64,000 nt of DNA from assembly GCA_949987705.1 (NCBI GenBank), contig OX465281.1, positions 177,520,516 to 177,584,515 of the forward strand, given 5' to 3'. Within the stretch, counting starts at the first letter, position 1. The number at the start of each line of letters is the position of its first letter. The position numbers were made by a program, and so were the translations under genes. The stretch is from Thereva unica (Eukaryota; Arthropoda; Insecta; Diptera; Therevidae). The notes below the pieces were generated by a model. It was given only the letters and a program-made list of their open reading frames with translations, had not been told where the DNA came from and searched no databases. Of this stretch, positions 9,989 to 20,339 are shown one piece after another.

Positions 9989-12900
9989 TTAATCGTTGCT
10001 CCTGGGAGTCGCCAATGAACCTGAAAATTTACGTTTTCCTTTAATTTTTTGTTTGCGAACCTTTCTTTTATCTGTAAGGACAGTGATTTTGTTATTTTTT
10101 ATAATCTTGTGTTTCATAAACCTAGGTGCTAATTTATTTCGCCGATTGTCAGCTTCATAGATTACTTCGTTAGTTTCAAAATTTGGTGGATCTTTACGAT
10201 TTCGATTTAACCTACTTATACTATTTTCTTTGACTTTCAAGCTTCTTTCATAAACCAATTTCGCTAAACTCTCATATTCTTTTTTATGATTTTCTAAATA
10301 GTCTTGACTTGTCTGTACCGCAGGGTTTTTTGGGAATGGGGTGGAAGTATTGTAGTGACCTGTTATTGCTTCAAATGGTGTTAAGTTTGTAGTTGAATGA
10401 ATTGAGTTGTTATAAGAGAGAATGGCTTCATTCATTACTTCACTAATCGGTTTTTTATTATTTTGATTATAAATAATTCTTATTATTTCGGTTAATGTGG
10501 AATGTAGTCTTTCAACAGGCGAATTTCCAGTTGAATTCTTTGCTGTTGTCAAATGAGATTTAATATCGTATAAATTTAGAAATTCATTGAACATGCTTGA
10601 GGTGAACTCAAGCCCATTATCATAGATTAATTTTTTCGGGATTCCATGGTGCGAGAAAAAGTGTTTAAGACTCTGGATTACATTCATACTATTTCTATTA
10701 GTCAATAGGTAGGCACTAGCAAATTTAGTGAACTTGTCTATTATGGTTAAGAAGTTTTCTTTATGGACTGAATATATGTCAATATGAACTAACTGTAAGG
10801 GTTCAGAGGGTGTTTCAGATAATTCGAATTTAAGTGGTTGCTTATTCCTTTCGTATTTATTTCCTAAACATATTTCACACTTATTGATAAAAGTAGTTAT
10901 AGTTTTTTTCATGTTAGGGAAATAATAATTTCTTTTTAAATGTGCTAATGTTTCAACTATTCCCCTGTGATTTGATTTTTCATGATAACTTCGAACTAAT
11001 TGTTCTTGCTTATCTAACTCGAGAATGTCTTGCACCATTGTCATACAGCGGATTAATTTTATATTGCTATTGCTAAAATATTTCGTATAAACTGTTTGAA
11101 GTAATTTAAAGGTATTATCATCTGTAATGATGGCTGTTGGTTTTTTTGGTTGTGTGTGGTCCTTAAGAATTTTAATTAGGTTAGTTTCGTTATCTAAATC
11201 GTTTTGTTTTATTATGTGTCTGTGTTTCGTTTTAAATAGTATTTCAAGGGTTTTTTGGGGTAGTCTAGACGGGGTTTCCGTTTTTTCCAACACTAACTGG
11301 TACGAAAATTCATTCAAAGGTCGTTCTGAGATTTGTATTCCATCATTTGAGCTTTCTTCTGCAGAGTGTACTGTAAAGGTTTCGGTATCATCAACGTTAT
11401 TTTGTAGGGATTCAGTAATATTTATTTCTACACGAGATAGGGCGTCAGCGTTGGTATTTTCTTTACCCTTTTTATAAATAATCTCGTAATCGAATTCTTC
11501 GAGCTTCAGGCGCCAACGGATTAGTTTCGAATTGGGCTCCTTCAATGAAAATAGCCAAGTTAGGGGCTTATGATCAGTGATGATCTTAAACTTCCTTCCA
11601 AATAAGTAAGGCCTGAAGTATCTGGTGGCCCACACAATAGCCAAAAGCTCCTTTTCGATAGTACTGTAATTCTGTTCTGACTTGCTCAGTGTCCTACTGG
11701 CATAACAAACTGGCTTGTCCGAACCTATAGGACCTTGGGATAGTATGGCTCCGATAGCGACATTACTAGCATCAGTTGTTAAGTTGAACTCTCTACTGAA
11801 GTCCGGATACTGTAATATGGGTTCGTTACATAGAAGATTTTTACAAGTTTCGAAGCATTGTATGTACTGTGAATCTATTGTTATTTGTTTATCCTTTCTT
11901 AAACATTCGGTAAACGGTTTGGTAAGCTTAGCGAAATCCTTAATGAATTTCCTATAATAGCCTAACAATCCCAGAAAGGACTTTATTTGTTTTGGTGTTT
12001 TTGGCATAGGGAAATTTTTTATTGCTTTGAGCTTGTCTGGGTTTGGTTTAACTCCCTGTGGGGTAACGATGTGACCCAGAAAGGCTATTTCCTTATGAAG
12101 AAATTCTGACTTGTCTAATTGAATTTTGAGATTAGCTTCTCTCAATTTTTGGAATACAGCGGCGAGATTTTCGAGGTGTTCCTGAAGTGAGGTTGAAAAT
12201 ATAATAATGTCATCCATGAATACCAAGCAAATTTTCCCCAGCAATTCACGTAAGACATTATCCATAACCCTTTGAAACGTTGATGGAGCGTTTTTAAGGC
12301 CAAACGGCATTCGAATAAATTCGTAGTGGCCGTTTTCCACTGTAAATGCCGTTTTAGGTATATCCTCGGGTTTCACTTCGATTTGGTGAAAACCAGATGC
12401 TAAATCAAGTGTACTAAAATAGAGGCTTTTACCCAATTTGTCAAGAATTTCATTTATATTGGGTAATGGATATCTATCATCTATTGTTTTTTGGTTCAAT
12501 TTTCCGTAGTCAACAACCAATCGCCATTTTTGTTTCCCACTGGCGTCTAATTTTTTCGGAACTATCCAAATAGGTGAGGACCAAGGTGAAAAACTTGGAC
12601 GGATAATTCCATCACTAATCATTTTTGAAATCTGTTGTTGAACCTCTTGTTTATGGATTTCCGGGTATCTATACGATTTGGTGTAGATAGGAAGATCATC
12701 TTTTGTTTTAATTTCGTGTTTTATCTGGTTTGTGAAGCTTAAATTTTGGCCTTCTTTAAGAAATATGTTATCAAAACGTTTGCAAAGTTTTAGAAAGAAT
12801 TTCCTTTCTTCGCTGTTTAGATGATCTATTCGAAGGAGTTCAGATATATCCGAATTGACTTGAGGAGCTTCCTGATTGTTGATAGAGAAATTATGTATTT

Positions 12901-13471
12901 CGAAGAATTGATTGTTACTATATGGTTGAACTTGTATTGGTTGTTCGAGGACAAAAACTTGAGAAGAATTTGAATAATTGATTACCTCTACATAAGCATA
13001 CCATTCTTTTGCGTTAAGGATTCCTTCCGGTATTACTAATTGTTCTTTAATTTTGACTGGCTTCATATAAATGTCTCCTGTCTTTATATCGACTGGTAAA
13101 TGGGCTATTATTTTGCTTCGGGGCGGGACTGTATATTGTTTGGACATGTAATTCGGTTTGTAAATCAAAGGTATAGTTACGTGTTTAGTTCTTAGTAAAG
13201 AATCTTCAAAGTCTAATTTTATGCCAAGTTGTCTCATTATTCCTAAACCTATTAACCCGTCAAAATAATTATGGAATTTGAATAGTAAAAATCTAAGCTT
13301 TTCCTTAGTTTTGAGTTCATCTAACCCATTCAATTTGATTTGTTTATCTATTAAGTGAATGTTGAATGCTGTTTTTATTTCTACTGGTTCTATAGTTTCA
13401 ATTAAATTTGGGTTTACAAATTCCGGATTGATAAAAGACATATTACTTCCGCTATCTAAAAGAAATTTCAA
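9989..13471 (-). CDS. pol: Errantivirus Pol: protease, RT, RNase H, integrase
   Basis: An open frame of 1160 residues. It holds an aspartic protease (LLDSGS near residue 5), then reverse transcriptase with LDLASGFHQ near 355 and catalytic FMDD near 420, and then a GLLGYYRKFI block. RNase H follows (TTDAS near 565, IEKELLAIVW, TDHKPL). Integrase has the HHCC finger (HEKSNHRG..CEICLG, near 829-870) and a DDE core (IDIYS near 894, DNGLEF near 950, PVERLHS near 987). The frame stays open upstream to about 13590, but no ATG precedes the protease. Its frame is +1 relative to gag, and two TGA codons in the pol frame lie just after the gag stop. A simple -1 shift as in gypsy would not reach it. Confidence 0.92.
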   Translation of the reverse strand: MKFLLDSGSNMSFINPEFVNPNLIETIEPVEIKTAFNIHLIDKQIKLNGLDELKTKEKLRFLLFKFHNYFDGLIGLGIMRQLGIKLDFEDSLLRTKHVTIPLIYKPNYMSKQYTVPPRSKIIAHLPVDIKTGDIYMKPVKIKEQLVIPEGILNAKEWYAYVEVINYSNSSQVFVLEQPIQVQPYSNNQFFEIHNFSINNQEAPQVNSDISELLRIDHLNSEERKFFLKLCKRFDNIFLKEGQNLSFTNQIKHEIKTKDDLPIYTKSYRYPEIHKQEVQQQISKMISDGIIRPSFSPWSSPIWIVPKKLDASGKQKWRLVVDYGKLNQKTIDDRYPLPNINEILDKLGKSLYFSTLDLASGFHQIEVKPEDIPKTAFTVENGHYEFIRMPFGLKNAPSTFQRVMDNVLRELLGKICLVFMDDIIIFSTSLQEHLENLAAVFQKLREANLKIQLDKSEFLHKEIAFLGHIVTPQGVKPNPDKLKAIKNFPMPKTPKQIKSFLGLLGYYRKFIKDFAKLTKPFTECLRKDKQITIDSQYIQCFETCKNLLCNEPILQYPDFSREFNLTTDASNVAIGAILSQGPIGSDKPVCYASRTLSKSEQNYSTIEKELLAIVWATRYFRPYLFGRKFKIITDHKPLTWLFSLKEPNSKLIRWRLKLEEFDYEIIYKKGKENTNADALSRVEINITESLQNNVDDTETFTVHSAEESSNDGIQISERPLNEFSYQLVLEKTETPSRLPQKTLEILFKTKHRHIIKQNDLDNETNLIKILKDHTQPKKPTAIITDDNTFKLLQTVYTKYFSNSNIKLIRCMTMVQDILELDKQEQLVRSYHEKSNHRGIVETLAHLKRNYYFPNMKKTITTFINKCEICLGNKYERNKQPLKFELSETPSEPLQLVHIDIYSVHKENFLTIIDKFTKFASAYLLTNRNSMNVIQSLKHFFSHHGIPKKLIYDNGLEFTSSMFNEFLNLYDIKSHLTTAKNSTGNSPVERLHSTLTEIIRIIYNQNNKKPISEVMNEAILSYNNSIHSTTNLTPFEAITGHYNTSTPFPKNPAVQTSQDYLENHKKEYESLAKLVYERSLKVKENSISRLNRNRKDPPNFETNEVIYEADNRRNKLAPRFMKHKIIKNNKITVLTDKRKVRKQKIKGKRKFSGSLATPRSND

Positions 13472-13601
13472 AGGTTCATTGTCATTGCCTAAAATATGGA
13501 TATATGGTAAGAGATATGATTGATGATGATTAAAATCGGTATACCCGATTGGGTCTTCGAGGCAGTTGATGGAAAATTTTCGTCGTCGATTTCATTTTCA
13601 T

Positions 13602-15182
13602 TTACTTCCGACTGATGTAGAATTCGTCCAGAGCTTGGAAATTTCCATTGAAACTATCGTTATTGTAGTTACTTTGATTCTCGAATTTATTAGGTTCAGT
13701 ATATTGTAATTCACTCAAATGGTTATTAAAAGCGGCTTGACTTTCAGGCTCCCCACTCTGTTCAACATTAAATAATTCTTCTGCTATATATTTTGGAAAA
13801 TTAGGTGGTTGAGAAAAATTATTTATTTGTCCAGGTTTTTTAACTGATCTTAAGTTAGAATTTCCACTTGAAGTATCCATGGGTACGGGACGATTTTTGA
13901 AATTTTGGTTATTATCTTTATTGAATTGTTGACTGAAGTTATGATTCTGTTGAAACGATTTTTGGGGTACTTGAAAATTTTGTTTGAAAAATGGTTGAGG
14001 AACAGGCCTATATGGTTGTTGAAAACTAAATTTTTGAGGTAGGTAAAAATTTGGGTTTTGTGGGTGATAATTAAACGATGGTGTTGCAGTTGGGTGGTTG
14101 TAGATAGGTTGCATGGGTCTAATTGGTGGTTTCCTAACAATATTTGCTTTTATTGGTTGATGGTTCCGCATATAGTGTGTATTCTGCTCTGTCAAACAAA
14201 AGTTAAATGCTTGTACTAACGTGATAGGTCTCATTGCCCTGATTGTAGAGCCAAAAGGTTCTCTTAAACCGGACAAAAAGGTGTTCAAGCACATTTCTTG
14301 ATACAAGGTTTGTTTAGATGTTATGACGTTCTGATCAGTTTCATGAACTCTAACGTGATTAGTAATGGTAGACAGAATTTCAATAACCCTTGAGTAAAAT
14401 TTCTCTACTGTGTCTGAATTCTGTCTTAAACAGTGTAAGTCACGAATCAAACTCGTTTCGTTCCGCTTATCTGAATAATGTGTGATCAAATTATTTTTAA
14501 TATTTTCCCATATGATTGGTGTGCCATACATGTTCAGCACCTCATTAGCATCACCGACAATTTTGTTTCTTATAGATCTTAGTATTATTTTAGCATAATT
14601 CGTACCGTCGATTCCGATCATTAACCCCAAAATTTCTTCGACGTTGTCGATAAAGTCAAACAATGATCTTCTATTACCGTCAAAGGTTGGTAGATCCTTG
14701 ATGGCATCGGGAATTTTTAAATTAGTCAAAATTAAATTAACATTAACATCGTTACTGCTACCGCGATAAATATTGCCACTAGAACCATTACCACTGAAAC
14801 AGTTATTATTACTAATGACTGGAATACCGGCACTAGCACTAGGAGAATTGTTGGCCCCCTGAACATAACTACTAAGAGGATTATTAACTAGATTACTACT
14901 AATAGTTGGAGCACTGTTACCACTAGGATTTATTAAATTTACGTTGTTACTTTCATTTGCCATTTTAGTATCAAATATATTTTCAAATTTATTATCACTT
15001 TTTAATTCAAATTTTATTTTACTTAATTCTACACTATTACTTTTGTTTTGAGAATTTGACTTAAAAAATATTTCAGAGTCAGAGTTATATCCGTCTTCCG
15101 CGGCGTTTTTTGACCCTGGAGTTTTGTACGGAGCTTTAAAAGTTTTCTTATTTTTGGAGTTTAATTTTGAAAGGAAGGACAT
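13602..15182 (-). CDS. gag: Errantivirus Gag
   Basis: About 526 residues from the ATG at 15182; the frame is open a little further 5', but this is the first ATG. It would form the particle and bind RNA. The N-terminus is basic and Ser/Asn-rich. A central region (LPTFDGNRRSLFDFIDNVEEI, then the LRQNSDTVEKFYSRV block) matches the retrotransposon gag capsid pattern. The C-terminal third is Gln/Asn/Pro/Phe-rich (QPYRPVPQPFFKQNF) without a CCHC knuckle, as in many errantiviruses. It ends in TAA at 13602-13604. Confidence 0.85.
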   Translation of the reverse strand: MSFLSKLNSKNKKTFKAPYKTPGSKNAAEDGYNSDSEIFFKSNSQNKSNSVELSKIKFELKSDNKFENIFDTKMANESNNVNLINPSGNSAPTISSNLVNNPLSSYVQGANNSPSASAGIPVISNNNCFSGNGSSGNIYRGSSNDVNVNLILTNLKIPDAIKDLPTFDGNRRSLFDFIDNVEEILGLMIGIDGTNYAKIILRSIRNKIVGDANEVLNMYGTPIIWENIKNNLITHYSDKRNETSLIRDLHCLRQNSDTVEKFYSRVIEILSTITNHVRVHETDQNVITSKQTLYQEMCLNTFLSGLREPFGSTIRAMRPITLVQAFNFCLTEQNTHYMRNHQPIKANIVRKPPIRPMQPIYNHPTATPSFNYHPQNPNFYLPQKFSFQQPYRPVPQPFFKQNFQVPQKSFQQNHNFSQQFNKDNNQNFKNRPVPMDTSSGNSNLRSVKKPGQINNFSQPPNFPKYIAEELFNVEQSGEPESQAAFNNHLSELQYTEPNKFENQSNYNNDSFNGNFQALDEFYISRK

Positions 15183-15535
15183 TAGAGGAAAAAAAAGTAT
15201 CAATTATGGACTTACCCCACAAGAACAATGATTGACGTAAGCCAGATTAATTGCATTTCCTCTTGTATGTAAATAATTGCCGAGTTGGTTGTGGTCCGAT
15301 GAAGCTGAAGAATTGAGATCCACCAGCTGACGATGTACCCTCGTTGCTGTGCTTCTATTCCAATGTTTAATGTCCAGCGAATTCACTATATGCCGTAGTA
15401 CCTTCGACACGGAGTTAATTTTCAGTTAACACAGTGAGATTAAATTGCCAATATGCTTTCGACAAAACTTTCACTATTTTTAATTCACTCCCGAATTTAC
15501 GACTGGACGATTTTAATTGATAAAATTCTACCGAT

Positions 15536-15545
15536 GACTGCGCCA
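15536..15545 (-). other. Primer binding site
   Basis: On the element strand TGGCGCAGTC starts at the last base of the 5' LTR. It resembles the serine tRNA-type primer sites of gypsy-group elements, and the one-base overlap with the LTR fits that group. The tRNA assignment is from memory. Confidence 0.65.
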
Positions 15546-15959
15546 ATAATAAACTTTGATCAACCACTATTTAAATTAAATAAAAATTTTATAATTCCAA
15601 CATTTATTTCAATTCAAGTTTACAGTTTAAATCTCCGTACTAGACTGACTTCTTTATTTTATAAAATTTACCTTTCAGTTGACAACGGAAATAATCCAGA
15701 CATGAAATTTTATCGTTAACAAGAGCATTAGATTACAATTTTTGTGAGAATAGCAAAATAGGCAAAATATCGTGAGAATTGAAATGACTGAAAGTTTTAA
15801 TTTAAGGATGAGCAAAATATCGTGAGAAACTGAAATATTAAACGACTGAAAGTTTTAATTTAAAGATTTTAGATTTCTAGGAATGAATTGTTGTTTTTGT
15901 AAAGATCTATATTTATTTATTATATTATATTTATTTAGGGTGGAGTCGGGGACGTAACT
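15545..15959 (-). repeat. 5' LTR of the provirus
   Basis: 415-bp partner of 6366-6780. It should contain the promoter. Its outer edge (element-strand AGTTAC) abuts the CGCG duplication at 15960-15963. Confidence 0.95.
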
Positions 15960-15963
15960 CGCG
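15960..15963. repeat. Target duplication CGCG (right)
   Basis: Partner of 6362-6365. It marks the right edge of the provirus. Confidence 0.9.
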
Positions 15964-16640
15964 CAGCAACCCCATGAATCTGGGGTGCTCTGACCCCTAC
16001 CCCAACTCGCCAATCTTCTCCAGAAAACTCCCTTGGACGGCAACTAGCTGTTCTGTGGTCAAGAGATTCTGCGAATATACACATCGCAAGAACGTCCATT
16101 CTGACACTTTCTGCCATTTGATCGGACTTCTTTTCTGAAGGGCTTTCAGTCGGATTCTCAAATCGTATGCCCGGAGCCTTAACCGTTTCGTCGAGTTACT
16201 GTGGTCAAGAGGATATCCAGAGGATCTAACTATCTTCTTATTAAGTAAAACGGCATTCTTCTCTTCCTCGAGGCGATGCAGAGCCCAGCAGCTTCTACAC
16301 GGAAGTACCCAGCTTCCAGAAATCATGTCTAAAAGCTGTCGCTTTTTGGGTCGCCTCCCCGATGGAGCAAAATGTGCCCGTACTTCTGCAGGTGGGCCTC
16401 TAAGGAGATCTTCTTCCAATGAAGGAGTGATCTAAGCGCACCCCACCGTGGTTCGTGGACTCAGTCTGCCCTTCGTCAAGAGGTATCCCGAAAATTTCCC
16501 TTCATTCGGCACCCTACTCCATGGGTTCAGAAATATCAAACAGGCCTTGCAGGTCATCCTGTAAGAGAATATGAAAGTCAAGAAGTGTTTGAAACTTTGA
16601 GAGGTGCTAAGGTTTTTCTGAAAAAAGGCGCTATCAAAAT
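15964..16640. other. Unassigned locus, right half
   Basis: Continuation of 5533-6361 across the provirus. The longest frame is 140 residues on - (15997-16419), rich in Arg and Leu, without a known motif. The + strand also reads open for long stretches. Both may be relics of one older element. I do not recognise it. Confidence 0.35.
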
Positions 16641-17940
16641 TTTATATTTTGCTCGAAATTTTTTTTCGCATTCATTTTGGCGCCCCACCTAGAGCGACCG
16701 CTTCATTCGCTCTACCCTAGGGCCGGCGCTGATTGGGATATGAGTAAGAAGCGCGTTGGCATTCCTTTTCAGCGCTTCAGAATCTATTCAAAAGGGCTTC
16801 AATTCCCCCGCTGGATTGGTACGAAGAACTCAGAAATTTTTTTTTTTTCAGAAACTCTGGTTTCCTTTGAGTGCTGGAAATGATTTCTGGGTTGTAGGGT
16901 AAATATTCCGAAAGGCGTAAAAGTTGCAGTATTTATATTGTTCTATTATTTCTGTATAGTAAGGAGGAAAATAAAAACCTAAACCAACAAAATTGTTGGG
17001 GTATATAAGATAATTCAAAACCATTTTACTTAATACTCTTGTTATCACCTCTTAAACATTAAACTGTTATTATGCCAATTCAATTTACGATACTTTAATT
17101 GTTTATCTTTTTATTCCAGGTAAGTTAAGGACGATTTATTCAACTAACTTTGAGCGAATGTAAGTACGATTGTTTTGTTTTTCGTGTATTTGTGGATGTT
17201 TTTCACTTGGCAAACTTCCAACCCCTCCCTCGATTTTCGTCAGGAAACGAAACAACAAACAACCATCCCCACAGGAAAGCACTGCAACAGATCAACAGAT
17301 AAAGTAGGAAGGAAAAAATTGGAGAAATCTAGAAAAACTTTCTCTACTTGTAGCTCCCATTTCGCGTGGTTGGTCATGAATGTCGCAACTTTATGACTTT
17401 AGCATTAGTTCACCACATATTTATTTATTTTTTATATTATTTGTTTGTACTTCTTGGTATTTAAGTAAAAACTTTTGGTTGAAAGTTTTGTAGAATTTTA
17501 AAGTGACAGTTTTTACTTTCTTCCAAACGCTCATAAAAATTGAACAAGGAAGATTTTGCTTTATTTTTACTTTTTTCTTGTTTTGAGTCGGTGGACTTAC
17601 ACTGGTATCGGATGTTGTTAAATGTTTTATCGTTGAAAAGGAAATAATAACAAATATCACATTTTTGTTTAAGACGCAACTTTAGTGGATGTGCAAATAT
17701 CTTGAAGACAGTTTTTAAAGGAAGTTTTAAAACATAAAACGATGTTAACAAGGCAAAGTCTGCAAACAAAATTATGTACATAGTTATGCCCAAGCTTTTC
17801 CCTTTCTTAGCTTTCCTTATATCTACATACATATACTCGAGTCTACTACAGCATAATTACTTAATGTTAATTTTTTGTTACTAAAGTACAGTAAACGAAA
17901 TCTGTTAAAGGAAAAATCTGCATTCTATAAATTTAGAAGC
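16641..17940. other. AT-rich region without recognised genes
   Basis: A GC-rich block at 16678-16735 (GCCCCACCTAGAGCGACCGC and onward) stands out and may be a repeat end. Minus-strand frames at 17421-17832 are Lys/Phe-rich and look random. Nothing else is supported. Confidence 0.35.
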
Positions 17941-17947
17941 TTTATTT

Positions 17948-18000
17948 TTAACCGACTTCAAAAAAGAGGAGGTTACTCAATTCGACGTGTAAGTATTTTG
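17948..18000. repeat. Insect dispersed-repeat motif
   Basis: ACCGACTTCAAAAAAGAGGA followed by GGTTACTCAATTCGACGTGT. I recall close variants as interspersed repeats in several insect genomes. The family is not assigned. Confidence 0.35.
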
Positions 18001-18204
18001 TAGTCCTGTTCACGCATAACTTTGTAACCCAATAACTTTTTTGCTTTTTTTTGAAGGGGGAGTTTCCCACGGTGGTCCCGTTAAATTTTTTCGAAATTCT
18101 GATAAAGGAGTTCGAAGTTAGGCATAAAAAACTGTTAAAATTAGTTGAACCCAAACATTTCATAGGCACCAAACAAATTACTTTAGTGTTGCAAAACTTG
18201 AGGC

Positions 18205-18290
18205 CGGTGGGAGAGTACGTAGCGCGTTGGATCCTCGATCCAGCCGCGTGTGGCGCTGCAGGTTCGAGCCTGGTCGGTCGGGCCAGATTG
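18205..18290 (+). repeat. tRNA-like unit 1 (possible SINE head)
   Basis: TAGCGCGTTGG resembles a pol III A box. GGTTCGAGCC about 50 bases later matches a B box. I could not fold a convincing acceptor stem, so a SINE head or tRNA pseudogene is likelier than a functional tRNA. Confidence 0.4.
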
Positions 18291-18357
18291 TTTTCTTTTT
18301 CTCTTTTTCTTCTTTCTGAAATGATATATTAACATATTAGTCAACCATTGATAGCAT

Positions 18358-18445
18358 CTGCCATGGCGCAGAGGGCTAGGGAGAAGTACCCTCAACTGGG
18401 ATCTTTGTGGGGCTGCGAGTTCGATTCTTCGGCTCGCGGTGCTTT
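18358..18445 (+). repeat. tRNA-like unit 2 (possible SINE head)
   Basis: TGGCGCAGAGGGCTAGG (A-box-like) and GAGTTCGATTC (B-box-like) are spaced as in a long-variable-arm tRNA. The T arm has GCGAG/CTCGC but too large a loop. A run of T follows at 18442-18449. It is likely tRNA-derived rather than a working tRNA. Confidence 0.4.
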
Positions 18446-18700
18446 TTTTTCGTTCTAATATTTTGTTTAAATTTTCTTCGGGGAATTTTGTTTCATATGA
18501 AACAAGTTTTTGACGTGAGTACGTCTCTAAATTTGCTTCCAGAACAAAAACCGATGATAACGAAATTATGGCATATATAGTTTTCATTTGCAGCTCAAAA
18601 CCTATGGTTTATAATGAATAATTAAATATACCATGACTTGGGTGAAAAATCAAAGAATTTTATTGTTTACATTTGATTTCCCCGCTATCATTGATCATAT
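18446..18700. repeat. Dispersed repeat fragment
   Basis: TTCTTCGGGGAATTTTGTTTCA near 18475 recurs as TTCCCCCGGAGAATTTTGTTTCA at 22193-22217, each followed by an AAGTTTTT block. They are two copies of one unassigned repeat. Confidence 0.45.
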
Positions 18701-18720
18701 CAAGACTTACCGTTGAACCG

Positions 18721-19030
18721 TGCAGACGTGTATTAATTTTCACCACCGTCCGGAATTTTTTACCCTAGTATCTGAAGAAGTTTTTTGTGATTTCTTGTTT
18801 ACATAGCTTACACTAGTGTATCCTTAGTGTTCTTAGTGTTCCACCCCCCGCAAAACCCCCCGTGATCAATATTTCAAAACTATTGGACTTTGGACTCTGC
18901 AGACGTGTAGTTAGTTCAGTACCGTCCGAATAACGCCTCAGAAGTAGTTTGTCAACTTGTTTTTGTTTTTATTAATTCACTAGTGCCATCCTTAGTGATA
19001 ATTACTTTAGCTAACTATACAAACTATTAA
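18721..19030 (+). promoter_or_regulatory. LINE 5' UTR with two imperfect monomers
   Basis: TGCAGACGTGTA..(C)AC/GTACCGTCCG occurs at 18721 and again at 18898, 177 bases apart, each followed by a CTTAGTGT-type block. Tandem 5' monomers act as promoters in some LINEs; that role here is inference. Confidence 0.5.
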
Positions 19031-19047
19031 AATAATTGAACTTTGGA

Positions 19048-20104
19048 ATGTCGTCAGCCGCATCGCCACGGAAATTTGAGTGTTTATTTACGGAAGTAAT
19101 AAATAACATGAGCAATTGCGGAAATAATTCTTGCACCATCGACAACTCCACCCTCGACGTCACCCAGTGGGTCACATGCAGTGGTATATGCCAGGTATCA
19201 TATCATGCCTCATGCATTGGACTTTCCCGCACTGCCACTGCGCTACATCATGTAAATGAATTTAAAAAACTTTTAAATTCTGCTGCGCAGACTGCAAGTC
19301 GATCTACTTGTCTCATGTGTTGATGGGAATTTAAGCGAACAACAACAACATCGACAATTTGGCGGAGGCGCTGACTCTCATTAAAGGTGATTTGGAAGCT
19401 TGCAGCGCAAAGGCCTTTAACACGGATAGAAGTGCCCAGCTGATAATTCAGAATCAATCCCTAAAAAAAATTAAGTTGAGCTCAGATGCTAATCGCTGCA
19501 GTTCCAGCAATGATATCCAAGACATCCTAGCTGACCATGGGAGCAAATTCTCTGAGTTGGAAAAGTCAGTTAAGCTACTTAAAAGTGAACTAAATTTCCA
19601 GCTCAACAACCTCCAATTTGTACTGGCCGCCATTAAGTCACTACCTAAAAATGGTGACTTTCTAAATCCAATAGACCCGATCTCTCCTCCTGCTGGATTA
19701 AGTGAAGATCCTCCGTTCAGTGAAAATATCAATGGCGATATTATCTACGACGACAACTTTACTCTGAGGTCGACCTCCACCAGCAGACCTTATCTATTTC
19801 GGAAAATTCGCCGACTAATCTACCACCGCTTCATTTGCCGGAGCGCACGATTAATAAGTTCGACACGACTTGGTCTCAGGGAGAATGGGATGCCCGGCTG
19901 GAAAGGATCAACAACAAAGATCAACAGACACCGAAAACTCCCGGGCGCAGCAATAGAAAGAAACAGCGTGCCCCCATATGCACCTGCATAAGTAACGTCA
20001 GGACAGGAAATGTCTCGAGCACCAACGACAACGTGTCCTATTATTTCCTCAAGGGCGTGCAACCACGATTTAACTCATCTTTTGGTAATTTCGTTGTTTA
20101 AAAC
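19048..20104 (+). pseudogene. LINE ORF1 with PHD-like zinc finger
   Basis: ATG at 19048. Residues from NCGNNSC through W..CSGICQVSYHASCIGL follow the PHD C4HC3 order. The last Cys pair (FCCADC) lies at about 19280-19296 in a shifted frame, so a frameshift splits the finger. 19359-19991 continues with a charged, Leu-rich stretch (coiled-coil-like, HGSKFSELEKSVKLLKSEL) and a basic tail (19835-19990). The finger could bind chromatin or RNA; its function in LINEs is not settled. Confidence 0.65.
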
Positions 20105-20339
20105 TGACTTCTCGATTGATATATCCAACTGCGAAGAAGTCAGTCATCAAAATAAGAAGCCCAATAAACCCAGGAGCTTCAAATTGGCCTTGCCCTCTAG
20201 ATACGATTGGTTGTTCCAGAACTCTGAGGCAGAGGTCTTTACATGGAAGAACTTAATTTTACACCGATAGATAGATAGGCTAAGGAAATCTAAGAGTATC
20301 CCTAAACTAAAACCTAACAAAATATACACTAACATTAAT

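Larger units (their letters stand above)
6366..15959 (-). mobile_element. Errantivirus-like (gypsy group) provirus with env
   Basis: A complete LTR retroelement on - with the order 5' LTR (15545-15959), primer site, gag, pol, env, purine tract, 3' LTR (6366-6780). The LTRs are both 415 bp and I see no difference between them, which implies a recent insertion. The LTR begins AGTTAC on the element strand, typical of errantiviruses. A 1604-bp palindromic element is inserted at the end of env. Oddities are the irregular gag-pol junction and the altered env end. Some copies of this group in insects are infectious through Env; nothing here tests that. Confidence 0.95.

Noticed and set aside
11127..11957. 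Plus-strand ORFs of 80-116 residues within the provirus pol
   Set aside because: Shadows of the minus-strand RT/RNase H frame.
17421..17832. Two overlapping minus-strand ORFs (79 and 123 residues)
   Set aside because: Lys/Phe-rich, overlapping in different frames, no motif; expected by chance in AT-rich DNA.
18358..18445. Functional tRNA-Leu/Ser gene
   Set aside because: A/B boxes are present but the acceptor and T arms do not pair properly; annotated as tRNA-like only.
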